NCBI GenBank assembly: GCA_036023115.1
Contig: JAYKKT010000059.1
Span: 3,820,001-3,884,000 of the forward strand
Reading direction: 5' to 3'
Origin: Brasenia schreberi
Taxonomy: Eukaryota; Streptophyta; Magnoliopsida; Nymphaeales; Cabombaceae
Length of the DNA: 64,000 nucleotides
The notes under the pieces were generated by a model that did not search any database, was not told where the DNA came from, and was given only the letters and a program-made list of their open reading frames with translations. Position numbers and translations under genes: made by a program. Positions within the stretch are counted from its first letter, which is position 1. Each line of letters starts with the position of its first letter. Shown here piece after piece: positions 10,798 to 21,776 of this stretch.

Positions 10798-12559
10798 GTT
10801 GGAGGATCTACAGTTGGGCAAGGTAAAAGCAAGAGGAAAACATGTAGATCATCCACGGTTAAAGCCATCAGTTATATACATCGTCCACGTTTTAAACCAA
10901 GGGTTCATCTTGTACACCCCCTTTGCCCCAAATGAGAAGTAATGAAAAGCCCACGGCAAGACCATGGGCTCTAATCGCACCCAAAAGAACTTCCAAGCCC
11001 CGCCACTGCAATATGCACCTCACGGCAGGCCGCAGGCCGTCCCTTCCAACATATCCTGCCATTACTTGGTGGTTTATTGAGATAAACACATTATTGCGGT
11101 GGACGGCAATGTGTGTGTGCACGCGCGTGTGTGTGGGGGGTATGGGGCAGGAACGAAGCATATAGATATCTGTATATGAACAAGTCACATATACATAAAA
11201 TACTCGGGAAACGCAACAATTGAGGTCCGCAATGGAACCCAACAGCGTATTTTTGAATGGGCCCCACTGTATTCCCATCAAAATGGCTATTGCTTTCATA
11301 ACGCATCGCTTCTTCCGAGCCTTCATAATATATATATATATATATATATATATAGAAAGAGAGAGAGGATTTGGTAATCATGCACAATTCCTCATTTTGT
11401 ATAGTTTCACTGATTCAACCTCCAGCAACTGCCTTCTATCACCTTTCAGTCCTCCATTGCTCAAAAATACTGATGCACCATCAAAACCGTTTATAAAACT
11501 TAAATTATATATATAAAGAAGATTTAGTTCATACTCAATCCTCATTTTGCATGGTTTCACTGATTCAACCACATGTTCATACCTTAAACCATTGCCTTTA
11601 CCACCTAATACCTAATTCTCTATAATATATAAAACGATGGTTTTGCGTTTTTTCAAGTGGTTCTAATGATGGTAGCAATGGTTTTGACCAGTGAAACAGT
11701 TTTGGGCAGCCGAGTATTGAAGGCGATTACGCATGATTGAATTGGTACAATCATGCAAAACAAAGAATTAAATACGGTTGAGTATAAAGTATGAACTACA
11801 TCCTCTCTATACATACATACATAAGATGGGGCACCTTATACCATACCAGAACCTCAACGTGATCAAGGTCAGCTATTCTCCATCCTATTTGAGTCGGAAT
11901 GGGCCAGGGTTGCACAAGTCGGGTCAATATTGCCATCCCTAGTTCTTTCAATAAGTTGTACAAGTGAGTTTCGGCCAAGCAGGAAGGGAGAGTGAGTTTC
12001 GGCCAAGCAGGAAGGGAGAGTGGGTGTATGAAGGTGGTTGGTTGGTATCCTACAAGCATGTACTCCACATAATTTTCAAATACAAGGGGTTTTCTTTAAA
12101 AAATCGACCATTTTCTTTTTTACCTCAAAGCCATGCACACCAGCCATAGAGTTCTGCAAATATTTTTGGGATTACTGTATTCATCTTCATAAATGATCAT
12201 TCGAGATGGCGACTATCAGCCACTATTTTGAGATGGTTATTTAGGAGAAAGTGTTGTGGATGGATGAGGACTCAGGGAGACTGATTCCTCTCAGGATGTG
12301 AAATTCTAGGAGTTATGAAAGACACTAAACAACAGAAAAGAAAGAAAAGGAAAACAAGATGATCCATTAAGAAGGAATTATTACAAGAAACAAGAGGGAC
12401 TGAAATTTGATATGGGGCTGACACCACTTAGTGGTGGGATAAATCGTTGGTTTGGTTACCAACCACCAATAATACTTAACCAAAATCAAGCCTGGGAAAA
12501 CGCTAAGTGGGGTTGGCTATACGTATTCTTGGTCATTATTGTATCAATCTTCTGTTTTA
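10798..12559. other. Intergenic, no gene recognised
   Basis: Frames at 10,892-11,326 and 11,091-11,387 overlap each other and a TA array (11,327-11,353) and look non-coding. A remnant ending in TTGCCATCCCTAG lies at about 11,815-11,945. A 23-bp direct repeat (GTGAGTTTCGGCCAAGCAGG core) occurs twice in tandem at about 11,964-12,020. Confidence 0.45.
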
Positions 12560-13062
12560 TTAGTATTCAACTCAAAAGAGATGTTCTTTGAAAAATCTTG
12601 AAAAAGAGAAGTATTTCATTGACATACATAAATATTATAAGAGATATATGTATGATAGAGAACTCATGAAGAAGTGATAAATACTTTTGAAGTTAATATT
12701 GGGTTACATTAGGGATCAACTTTAAGTTCATATTTATTTATATTGGTCATTGATGAGTTAAACTATGCCCATGTAAGGGATTGGTCCTAAGTTCGAACAA
12801 AAGAGGAGGGTTAGGTTAGGCTTCGGACAACCAACGTAAAACTTTGTCGGACTTATCTATCATGTATTCTACAAATTATGATAGGGCTATGTGAAAACAA
12901 AGAATCCATGTAGCCAACCCCATCTAGTATGAGAAAAGCTTAGTTGTTGTTGTTGGTCATTGATGAGTAAACAAAATATATTCAAGATAGGGTTATGTGG
13001 AAATAAAGAATCCATGTAGCCGACCCATCTAGTATGGAAAAGGCTTTGTTGTTGTTGTTTCA
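12560..13062 (+). mobile_element. RTE-type LINE, internally deleted, with a nested SINE-like element
   Basis: 12,560-12,758 matches the reverse-transcriptase region seen at 62.87-63.07 kb ('gttaatattgggttacat', 'tttaagttcatatttattta'). After the nested insertion the LINE resumes at 12,969 and jumps straight to its 3' tail (CCATGTAGCCGACCC...TTGTTGTTG). The middle of the LINE is deleted. Confidence 0.75.
12759..12952 (+). mobile_element. SINE-like element with RTE-type 3' tail
   Basis: A 194-bp insertion flanked by an exact 16-bp target duplication, TTGGTCATTGATGAGT (12,743-12,758 and 12,953-12,968). The 5' end (AAACTATGCCCATGTAAGGG) corresponds to that of the copy at 3107. The 3' end is the RTE tail ending in TTGTTGTTGTTG. 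Confidence 0.8.
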
Positions 13063-14383
13063 ACACTTTTAGCCTTCCTCAAATATTAATGTTGTTGTTC
13101 CATCTAGTATGGGAAAAGGCTTTCCAACAAAGAACCCTGATTCTGGTCCATTGAAGTCCTCACTCAAATAGTTTTATTAATGAAAGACAACTATGACTTA
13201 AAATAGTTATGTTCATTAACAGAGATCATACACAAAAGAGAATGCATCTGTATCTGATTTAATATTAATGCATGTGAGTACTTGACATGGAGATGACATA
13301 AATTTACTGCTAGACAAAAAAAAAACTCTTGCATTAGATGTAAAATGGATTTGTTGTACAATAAGAAAGCCGAATGCTAGACAGTGCAATCTGTAAAAAA
13401 TTCTTAGATTTTCAAAATTGTTATTTCAATCATATGGTACAAAATTGATCAGACACAATTGAGAATCCCATTGATCAGATCATGGAGAGAATGTTAGACA
13501 TACCCTCTGTTTCCCTTCAACATTATGGCACAAACAAAAGGGGATCATTCTGCAGACTTTGGATTCTATCAAGAGAATTGCTGGATGCACCGCCGAAAGG
13601 CACTGAGATGAGAGCTTTCAAGGAGAGGAAGTAATTTGCATAGACAAAGCATCATTATATGATACATTCCTGGAGAGAAATTCAGCAAGGGTGTCGATAA
13701 GAATCATGCTCATGATAGGACCCATTAACAGGTAGAAATATGAAAGAAAGGCTAAATTCTCAGAAACAAGGAGTCCAAAACTGACAGATCAATTCATCGT
13801 GAGTAAATGAACTACAAAGTCCTAAATATAAGTTTATGTCACCAAGAGAAATTAGCAACGTTGGAGCTTCAATGAGATGAATGATTACAAAATGTTGCAG
13901 TCAAAGATGAACTACAAGAGATAGTGAAATGTTTAAGACGGTTGTAAGAAACCAGTAGTTAGAGGAAATGGCCTAGAACAGCCATAGAAATACACGAGCT
14001 ATGAAGCAATGACTGAGTGCCTGAGGAATGCCGTAGGCATGTACACAAACGTTCAGGAAACACAAAGGGAAGTGAAATGGCCTACAACGGCCATGTTGAT
14101 TGGGTAAACAAAAGCCAAAGACAGACAAAATCTGCCTATTACTTAAACTTATGTTTGAAGTATAGTTTCAAAAAAAGGATAAGTCTATTTCTAATATGAA
14201 CAACGTTTTTATTTCATACTGGGAAACAAGTTCTTTTTTGTCTGAACCAAGTACCTCATAACAAGGTGAAAGAATAGTTGTTTACACTATCTATGCAAGC
14301 TTTGGATGGCTACAGATCAAATGACCATAAGCATTGCAGTTATAAATTACAAAGAAAACTTACAGAACAGAATCAACATTGGG
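13063..14383. other. Intergenic, no gene recognised
   Basis: A second short RTE-tail word is present at about 13,095-13,130. On the minus strand at about 13,600-13,750 a short hydrophobic frame (MGPIMSMILIDTLAEF...) is open for 35 codons, but I cannot assign it. Confidence 0.4.
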
Positions 14384-16241
14384 TCAAAAGAGAATCTTTT
14401 TCTGTTCATCTATTGGATTCATTAACCATTGACAAAACATCGACGCTGCACCAACTACTGATGAGACCGAAAGCATTGCGAGAAAGCCAAAGTGAGATAT
14501 CATTTGCAACTATCACCAAACCAAGCATCATAAGCTCTGCAAGGCTTTGCATGGAAACCTCAGTAGTCCCAATCAAATTAGCCTTAGAAGTTGGTATTCC
14601 TGTTTGATGTATTTGGGGCCCTACCACATCATATGACATGTGGCCCAGTCTCGACAGCACCTTCCAGAATGAGAGAAAAGAGAGGAGACTTAAACTCAGC
14701 TAGAGCTCAAAAAATCTGATTTGGTTTGGGTCATGATCAACCGAAACAGAAAAGTATCAACTATCAATAAGCATTGATTGAGGTTCATTTAACAGAAGAA
14801 CCTCTCAAGGATCATAACAACTCAAAATACAAAACTCAACTTAGTCCGAAACAAAGATATTCAACACAGGTTGAATAACAGGATCACGTCTTACAATTAA
14901 ACAGAGGAAGAATAGCAGGGGAATTGGACGGGAAAGAGAACCGCTCCAGTACACAACAGCAACAGTGAGAAGAGCAGCCTGGAAAAGCAAACCTGTTGCA
15001 CCTGCCTGATATGAAGGAAAAGGAAGATTAGTTCGGAATCGACTAACGGAGGAACAAACAGGAAAGAACTTGAACCCTGGAGAGTAGACGAGAAGGGTCC
15101 CGAGAAAACCTTTAGAACACCAAGGTGTTTGACCAAGCTTGCAGATAAAAATGTTGCAATAAGACCCATGAATGAACACAATCCGCTGAATCCACCAGCA
15201 AGAGTTGTATTCAGACCTGTTAAAGTCATGCAACAATTGCATCGTGATTCCAGACGTTTTATAATGTTCTTCTCATGAATGAAAAATAGCACCATAATAG
15301 TGGAAAGCCAACAAGAGGTAATATTTTCGAAGGAGTCGCCTAACGACTGCATCAACTAATTGCCTACTAAAAATGATTCAATCAAAAGAAGGAGAAATAT
15401 TGGAATTGAATGTTATAACATATGCTAAACAAAGGTGCAGAAGGTATTCACAACAATGAATCCACCTAGCAAAAGTCAACTCTTCATCTCTAATATTTTG
15501 TGTAGCAAGCATGTTTATGAGAGGCAGAAAGAATGTATATCCACTGAAAGACAGTTTAAACCCAAATGAACATCTTTCATGGAAACAATGATGATCTTCA
15601 TAGACATTTCAGGTTGCATGACAGGTAATGACAATGAACACACAAGCATTCTACTGTTAAATTCTGAGAACATCTAGAACTTCAGCTATGACAGACTAAT
15701 TGAAGAGTGCATGAATTACTACATGGACAATACAAATTTTACTGTGAATCGAGACTATGTTTTGTTACTTAGAGTCATGGACATCCAGAACTTCATCTAT
15801 ACATAATTTATTAAATAACGTATAAAACTGCATACATACAAAAGTTAATAGCATACCACGCTGTGTCAAATCATTAGGCCTCCGGGAATAAGAACAACAT
15901 TGAAGCAAAGCAGCACATATGCTAGACTTGCAGGAAGAACAGGCAACTTCATGTAATCCAATCACCCATGCTTGATCGCATCAAGCCCTTTGCCCACTAG
16001 AAATTTGAAAAAGACAGAATCATTTTTTATAAAACCTTATTCTTATAAGCTAATAGACACAGCATATGGACAACTGATTGTAAAAGTTATTCTTACAGAA
16101 GAAATCGGTTACAGCAATTATACCTAAATTTCCTCCATCAGGCCATGTGCATTTGATAAAAGCTTTCTCACATGCTACCGAGGACCTTGGTCGATCAAGT
16201 ACTCCTCTTGAGAGCTTGTTAGTTAAGCATACCAGCAGAAC
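14384..16241 (-). pseudogene. IREG3: IREG3/MAR1-type ferroportin, 5'-truncated pseudogene
   Basis: Five exons of a plant ferroportin (plastid IREG3/MAR1 type, a metal exporter with about 12 membrane spans) are recognisable: 16124-16241 (LTNKLSRGVLDRPR), 15857-15996, 15110-15216 (GGFSGLCSFMGL), 14895-15005 (LLFQAALLTVAVVYWSGS) and 14384-14660 ([16 protein letters not shown]). Introns are retained and the splice sites are intact, so this is not a processed copy. Damage: a TGA replaces the expected Trp after IKHG in exon 15857-15996; the same exon lacks 7 bp before LTQRG; exon 14384-14660 lacks 2 bp after VANDIS, where the family reads [12 protein letters not shown]. The coding half 5' of LTNKLS is missing from the window. 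A copia LTR begins 85 bp upstream of the first surviving exon. Confidence 0.9.
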
Positions 16242-16326
16242 CTGAATGAGGGTCTTATTTGCGTGTATATCAGATGTGTGTATGAGAGAGAGAGAGAGAG
16301 AGAGAGAGAGCATCACGACAGGAAGT
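16242..16326. repeat. (GA)n spacer between pseudogene and LTR
   Basis: Contains a (GA)n run at 16,285-16,310. No coding sequence. Confidence 0.8.
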
Positions 16327-16678
16327 TGTTAAAGTATGTGATAGGTATGGGCCAGTAGGGCCTCTAAACTATCTTGGTCTGGTCGGGTTAATAGGGCTAG
16401 GCCAGGGCCCCCAAGGCCCAAACTAGCTGTTGGGCCACTCTCTCTCTTTGTTCCTTGTTCTCATTTTGGTGTATTTTCTTCACATCTTGCTCTATAAATA
16501 GAGCTCATTCATTCGTTAATAAATATGTTGTTTTGTAGCCCTTTGAATATTTGGTTTGACTTCTTGAGTGTTTGTTATTTGACTTATTTTGTGTATTGAA
16601 ACACCAAGCATTTGGTGGATTAGTCTCTTGGTGATTGACGAGGATTTCTTAAGTGAATTGAAGAAATATTTTCTTACA
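16327..16678 (+). mobile_element. Ty1-copia-type 5' LTR
   Basis: Begins TGTTAAAG and ends TTCTTACA, immediately followed by TGGTATCAGA, the initiator-Met tRNA primer-binding site used by plant copia elements. A TATA box (CTATAAATAG, about 16,490) and AATAAA-type words lie in the expected order. No second copy of this LTR was found in the window. Confidence 0.85.
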
Positions 16679-16760
16679 TGGTATCAGATACTATTCGGAA
16701 GAATAGGTGAATTGAAGAAATGTTTTCTTACATGGTATAAAAGCCTATTTGGAAGAATAT
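16653..16760 (+). repeat. 54-bp tandem duplication across the LTR/PBS junction
   Basis: The block starting GTGAATTGAAGAAAT at 16,653 recurs at 16,707. It includes the LTR end TTCTTACA, the TGGTAT start of the primer site and GGAAGAATA. The second copy has TGGTATAAAA, so only the first matches the primer site. Confidence 0.85.
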
Positions 16761-18090
16761 CATCCGATACGATTGTATTAGGAAGCATGCCCAACTTGAA
16801 GTAAGTTTTGTGTTCTTGTTTTTGTTATTCAAAAGTTGAGGTAATCCCCAAAACTTGTCTTTGTAAAAAATGTAAGGTAAAAATGAAGTTTTTTCTTGTT
16901 TGCTTGATCTAAATTGCTATCAAAGTTAGACAACAATAATAAAAAAAAAATTTGTCAAAAGACTATTTTGATGACATTGATGGTATTATTCAAAAGCTTA
17001 AATTAAAAATTGATGGGCTTGATAAAGATAATATCATCAAGGCCTAAGAAAATTATAAACAAAATTTGAAAATGTGGAAAAAAAAGAGCACAAAAATTAC
17101 TTAAATTATTTATTAAAATATAGACGAAAAACTTCGTAATAGAATCAATATCTTTGAAACATAGAAGTATTTAAAGAAAATTTATTCTCAAAATGACTTT
17201 GTTTTTCAAATTGATTTGAAAAAAAAAATGTTTAAGCAAGAAAACATCAACTTTAGATATTATCACAATAATTTTTTAGAATTATGGAATCAACTACGAA
17301 CAACAACAACTAAGCCTTTTCCCATTCTAGATGGGGTCGGTTACATGTAATCAACTACAAAGTTTTGATAAATTTGAAAAACTCCAAAGAATGGATGAAT
17401 TTCAACAATAGCTAGATAACCAATATTTTTTATTGGTTATGCAAAGTCTAAGAGAAAAATTGAAAGCATAAGATCCACTTAGTTGATAGAAAGCCGAGAC
17501 CCAAGATGGGTTACTTGCTTATCTAGTTGTAGAAGAAACTAGATTATGCTTCCAAGGAAGTTGTTCTTGCCACTTCTGGACCGAGAGCAAATCTAAAGAC
17601 CTAGTAACTACTACATGCCAAGAATTTTGAAGGATAAGGCAAGACTATGCCTTTCATAGCTCAACAAGAGTATTATTTGTCACTATTGCAAGGAGAGCAT
17701 ACAACAAAAAATGAAGTCACCCTTAGGCAAAAGGCATCATGGGTTTGGGACAAGCTACACGTAAAACAGTTATGACACGAAAATGACAAGGAAAGAACTA
17801 AGCTAGTATGAGAAAGATGCACGGAACCATAACTCTCTTGGCTATGGGATTGACCGAGAAGAACCTTAAAGTTGAAGGTGACAAGTTCGATGGCTATGAA
17901 GGTGAAAATGATGAGGAAAGAACTAAGAGGCTATGACAAAGACGTACACAAGGAACCATAACTCTCTTGCCTCAACCATAACTCTCTTGTATCATTTGTG
18001 CTTCAGGGGGGCTCTGCTACTCCTTTAAACTCCCGTATGTATCATTTCCCGTAGTGTGACCCTCAGATACCTAAAGTTTCCTTGATTTAT
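16679..18090 (+). mobile_element. Decayed internal region of a copia-type element
   Basis: AT-rich sequence after the primer site, with fragmentary open frames and many stops. It carries a nested 51-bp RTE-tail insertion (17,298-17,348). A further tandem duplication sits at about 17,780-17,850 and 17,906-17,970 (shared GGAAAGAACTAAG and ACCATAACTCTCTTG). No protease, integrase or RT motif survives, and the right end is not defined. Confidence 0.5.
17298..17348 (-). mobile_element. 51-bp RTE-tail-only insertion
   Basis: The minus strand reads ACATGTAACCGACCC, then GGCTTAGTTGTTGTTGTT. It is bounded by the 10-bp duplication AATCAACTAC at 17,288-17,297 and 17,349-17,358. Confidence 0.8.
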
Positions 18091-18200
18091 AAGGAAAATA
18101 TAATTGGTGAGGCACAAGTTGCACAACAAGCGATAGCTCACCTACTTAAAGGTTGTGAGTTCGGTAGCTGGGGTGTGCATTTTGCTTCAGTTTCCTCTCT
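18091..18200 (+). mobile_element. SINE-like tRNA-related fragment
   Basis: Contains GGCACAAGTTGCACAACAAG, then GATAGCTCACC and a box-B-like GGTTGTGAGTTCGG. The 'ggcacaacgagcaatagctcacc' word recurs at 22,395. Ends uncertain. Confidence 0.4.
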
Positions 18201-19924
18201 CTTCATATATATATATAGAGAGAGAGATGAAGATGGTTTATATTCAAAAAGTAAAAAGATGAAAACTACATAATAAACATTTTTTTAACTTTTTGGCTTT
18301 TTAATATGAATGGCGTAATCATAAATATAAATGGTTGGGATGAGCATTTAAGAGTTTAACATAAATAAGAATCTAGCAATTCTTATTCTCTGTGAATGTA
18401 TAAAATATATAAATACATGCATACATATATATATATATATATATACACACACAAAAAAGAGAGAGAAAGGAAGAAGAGAAAAAAATGGATCATGCAACCT
18501 GTGATACATATATATACTCATGCATTTCCTTTCCTTTTAAGACATGAGTATCATTTAGAAAATTATAATGACATTTAAAAATATATAAATAATAACTTTA
18601 TTACCCTTATATTTTCAAATACAAAGACAATAAAAGATTATCTAGTGGCAAAGGTATACATGAAAAAATCACTCTCTTAAATGCAAAGGCAATGCATATA
18701 ACCCCTTATATATATATATATATATAAAGTGGTTTTGATAGTTGTTTCAGTTTTGAGTCACTATATCTCCTCTCTCTATATATAATTAATATATGCAGAC
18801 AAGTATGTAGAGTATATGCATACTTACCAATATATACATATATGCCGTGCACACACACACACACATATATATATAATATGCATATGTGAGAGGTTGACCT
18901 AACACGTCTGTTAACTCTAGCTACGACTGTGGCAGGCCTCGTGCTACTGCAAGAGGTGTGGTAGTATCCGGCAGATGTGGCTTATCTAGATATAGTTCTT
19001 CATCTTAAAAAAGCCTTCATGTGATTTTCTATAGTCTAAATTCGTGCATCATGAAATCAAATAAAGATTGGTGGGTCAAGAAGGAACTGAAGTGCGCGAC
19101 ATTGCTATTCGTATTTACGTGTGAAAATCTTCGTCCACCAACAAGCGGCCGTGTCACTACTACACAAATATGGACCGAATCGATATTTTGATGAGCAAAG
19201 ACGCCGCCTTCCTCAATTGCCCAAACTCCAATTTCGAATCTCTCTCTCTCTCCCTTGGCAAGGGAAACAAGTGGCCTAGAGTCCTTGCCTAAATTCTCTG
19301 GGGAGCTTAGATTGTATAAGCAATACAGTATTACATTTGTTTTAATAGTATATATCTAAAGAAAATTAAATTAAAGGAGGGAACAAGCTGTTCTGGTTTC
19401 AGGTAAGAAACTGCCAGTTCTGTACAGTTCTCGCCGGTTCAGGTCCCGGTTTGCCTACAATGATATGCTGATAATGACAATCTCGTTTCATAACTTGAAT
19501 GCCAGCCGTTAATATTGATGAGACTGCAGTTACTTCAAGTGCTCGACCTGATCGCGAAAGGAAGAGAAATGATGTAGCAGAGATGCCTGAAAACTTGAGG
19601 TACTCATAATCTCCTGTTGATATTTTCAGGGAAGAGGGAATAATGCATATGCAGTGTTGATATTCAGGTTTTTGATGGAGAGAGAGAGTAATATATTCAA
19701 CGATGAAACTGCAATTGCATGGAAGAGCATATTCGTTAAGATCACAAAACGGTACCTGGAGAAACAAAACGATTCGTAAATTTGGTCTCTCCATATATAT
19801 AATAGTTCTAACAGCTACAACGCCTTGGGCGTTTATTTAATCAATAACAATGGACTGTCAGAAACCTTGATTACATAAGGTGCCACTATAACAAGGTTAC
19901 GTATATATCTTGCTTGCTAGAAAA
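18201..19924. other. Intergenic, no gene recognised
   Basis: Short AT, GA and CA arrays occur at 18,420-18,450, 18,708-18,726 and 18,848-18,876. A 131-codon minus-strand frame at 19,399-19,794 has no recognisable domain and contains internal acceptor-like sites; I do not call it a gene. Confidence 0.45.
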
Positions 19925-20782
19925 TCAGAAGCCACCTCCAGCTCCTCCACCAAAGCCACCGCCGCCACCAGCACCACCTCCTCCAAGGCCACCACCAGCA
20001 CCTCCTCCAAAACCACCGCCACCACCAGGCCCTCCTCCAAAACCGCCACCCTTTCCACCACCGAATCCAACTCCAGACCCTCCACCTAGGCCTCCACCAG
20101 CACCTCCTCCAAAACCACCGCCGCCACCAGATCCTCCTCCAAAACCGCCACCAGCACCAACTCCTCCTCCAGACCCTCCACCTAGGCCACCGCCAGCACC
20201 ACCTCCAAGACCACCGCCTAAGCCACCACCTAACCCAGATCCTCCACCCAGTCCACCACCATGACCACCTCCAAATCCACCACCTAATCCAGAACCTCCA
20301 CCTAGCCCACCGCCTAAGCCACCACCATGACCACCTCCTAGGCCACCACCTAGGCCTCCACCGGCACCTCCTCCAAAACCGCCACCAGCACCAACTCCTC
20401 CTCCAGACCCTCCACCTAGGCCACCACCAGCACCACCTCCAAGACCACCGCCTAAGCCACCACCACTGCCACCACCTAATCCAGATCCCCCACCGAGTCC
20501 ACCACCATGACCACCTCCAAATCCACCACCTAATCCAGAACCTCCACCAAGCCCGCCACCATGACCGCCTCCAAATCCACCACCTAATCCAGAACCTCCA
20601 CCAAGCCCACCACCATGACCGCCTCCAAAACCACCACCAAGCCCAGAACCTCCACCGAGCCCACCACCAGCTCCTCCACCGAAGCCGCCACCGAAGTTAT
20701 CCTTCTCAAGCAACCTACCTTCGGTAATGACAACCAAGAACAAGAGGGCTAAGACCCCAAAACCCTTCAAAACCCTCCCCAT
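19925..20782 (-). CDS. Secreted glycine-rich protein (GRP)
   Basis: Single-exon gene for 285 residues. A signal peptide (MGRVLKGFGVLALLFLVVIT, then EGRLLEKDN) is followed by an uninterrupted Gly-rich domain built of GGGX units, X being L, F, S, A, H or V, to the end (GAGGGF). This is the layout of class I structural glycine-rich proteins of the cell wall. An 18-residue unit (LGGGSGLGGGFGGGHGGG) is repeated near the N-terminus, and a 78-residue block recurs at a 234-bp spacing. The frame is open 9 codons further up, but the ATG at 20,782 begins the signal peptide and lies about 50 bp below a TATA box. The plus strand also stays open here as a Pro-rich frame, an artefact of the CCN/GGN composition. 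Confidence 0.87.
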   Translation of the reverse strand: MGRVLKGFGVLALLFLVVITEGRLLEKDNFGGGFGGGAGGGLGGGSGLGGGFGGGHGGGLGGGSGLGGGFGGGHGGGLGGGSGLGGGFGGGHGGGLGGGSGLGGGSGGGLGGGLGGGAGGGLGGGSGGGVGAGGGFGGGAGGGLGGGLGGGHGGGLGGGLGGGSGLGGGFGGGHGGGLGGGSGLGGGLGGGLGGGAGGGLGGGSGGGVGAGGGFGGGSGGGGGFGGGAGGGLGGGSGVGFGGGKGGGFGGGPGGGGGFGGGAGGGLGGGGAGGGGGFGGGAGGGF

Positions 20783-20832
20783 CTTCCACATGCAAAACGC
20801 AATGCACAATGCTCAATCATCATCCCGGATAC

Positions 20833-20841
20833 GTATTTATA
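20833..20841 (-). promoter_or_regulatory. TATA box of the GRP gene
   Basis: The minus strand reads CTATAAATA, about 50 bp upstream of the start codon. A (CT)n/(GA)n array (about 20,850-20,881) lies just upstream, a common arrangement in plant core promoters. Confidence 0.75.
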
Positions 20842-20845
20842 GCTC

Positions 20846-20882
<37 letters not shown>

Positions 20883-20884
<2 letters not shown>

Positions 20885-21369
20885 AATGCATGCAGTTGAG
20901 AGCTTGTGCCATTTTGTCCTCGAAACTATGCGCCTCATGGCAAAGGCAAACAGGCGGTGCATTCATTATAACGTAGTGGTGGTATGTTGCACTTCGTCTC
21001 AACTACCCTCTTTAATATTTTCACTTGCTCACATTTTCAAGCCTCCAGCGGAGAAGCACGAAGCTTGTTGGGAGAAAGTATGAGCAACGCCCATGCTGTC
21101 TCACTTGCCACAGAAACGTCCTTGTCTTCCCACTTGCTCCTCTTAACTAACGTAATTGTTGAAATCACAACAAATAAGCATAATCATGTTTTCTTTGTCG
21201 TAGGGTAAGGTTTTTGATAGAAAGGCAAGTCAAAATGCCCCAGAAGCAGCTGATATAACAGGATGCAAAAGTCTAAACTGATGAAATACATACGTTTATA
21301 TACAGATAGATAGATATACATATAGATAGATAGAGATCTAGATCTCTCTATGTGTGTATATATATAACC
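20883..21369. other. GRP upstream region, no gene recognised
   Basis: Overlapping short frames at 20,886-21,208 show no recognisable domain. The region is probably promoter and upstream sequence of the GRP gene. Confidence 0.45.
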
Positions 21370-21400
21370 ACCTTACCAAATGTCCAAACCATCTTAGTGG

Positions 21401-21445
<45 letters not shown>

Positions 21446-21493
21446 TGTGTATATATGTCACCACCTTAACAAATGTTCAAACCATAATAGCGG

Positions 21494-21533
<40 letters not shown>
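21370..21533. repeat. Duplicated AT-microsatellite unit, about 92 bp
   Basis: The word CACCTTACCAAATGTCC followed by CAAACCATCTTAGTGG and an AT array is repeated as CACCTTAACAAATGTTC, CAAACCATAATAGCGG and a second AT array (21,402-21,442 and 21,496-21,533). Confidence 0.85.
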
Positions 21534-21557
<24 letters not shown>

Positions 21558-21776
21558 GGTAGTGCTAAATACATAATATTCTTAAGTGCATAAAAATGTT
21601 TAAACATGTTCGCAATTGATTTTTAAGATCAACATTGAAGATGTCAATTACTTTGTATTTAACGTATAAAATACAAACGTATTGAATTTAAATCTCTATC
21701 GTTAATATCAAAGATTGAATAATAGAGATACTTAAGCATTTTTATGTACCTAAAAAATTATACATTTAGCACTACC
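21558..21776. mobile_element. MITE bounded by (GA)n / (CT)n
   Basis: Element of 219 bp with terminal inverted repeats of about 40 bp. The left end is GGTAGTGCTAAATACATAAT; the right end in reverse complement is GGTAGTGCTAAATGTATAAT. Outside the repeats the left side is (TA)n(GA)n and the right side is TTTCTCTCTATATA, so the microsatellite also mirrors. No coding capacity. Confidence 0.8.

Noticed and set aside
10892..11387. Two long overlapping minus-strand frames
   Set aside because: They overlap in different frames, run into a TA array and show no domain; no splice or promoter support.
19914..20264. Plus-strand Pro-rich frame resembling an extensin
   Set aside because: It is the antisense of the GGN-repeat GRP gene. 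It lacks a signal peptide and SPPPP/Tyr motifs, and the minus strand has a signal peptide, TATA box and proper stop.
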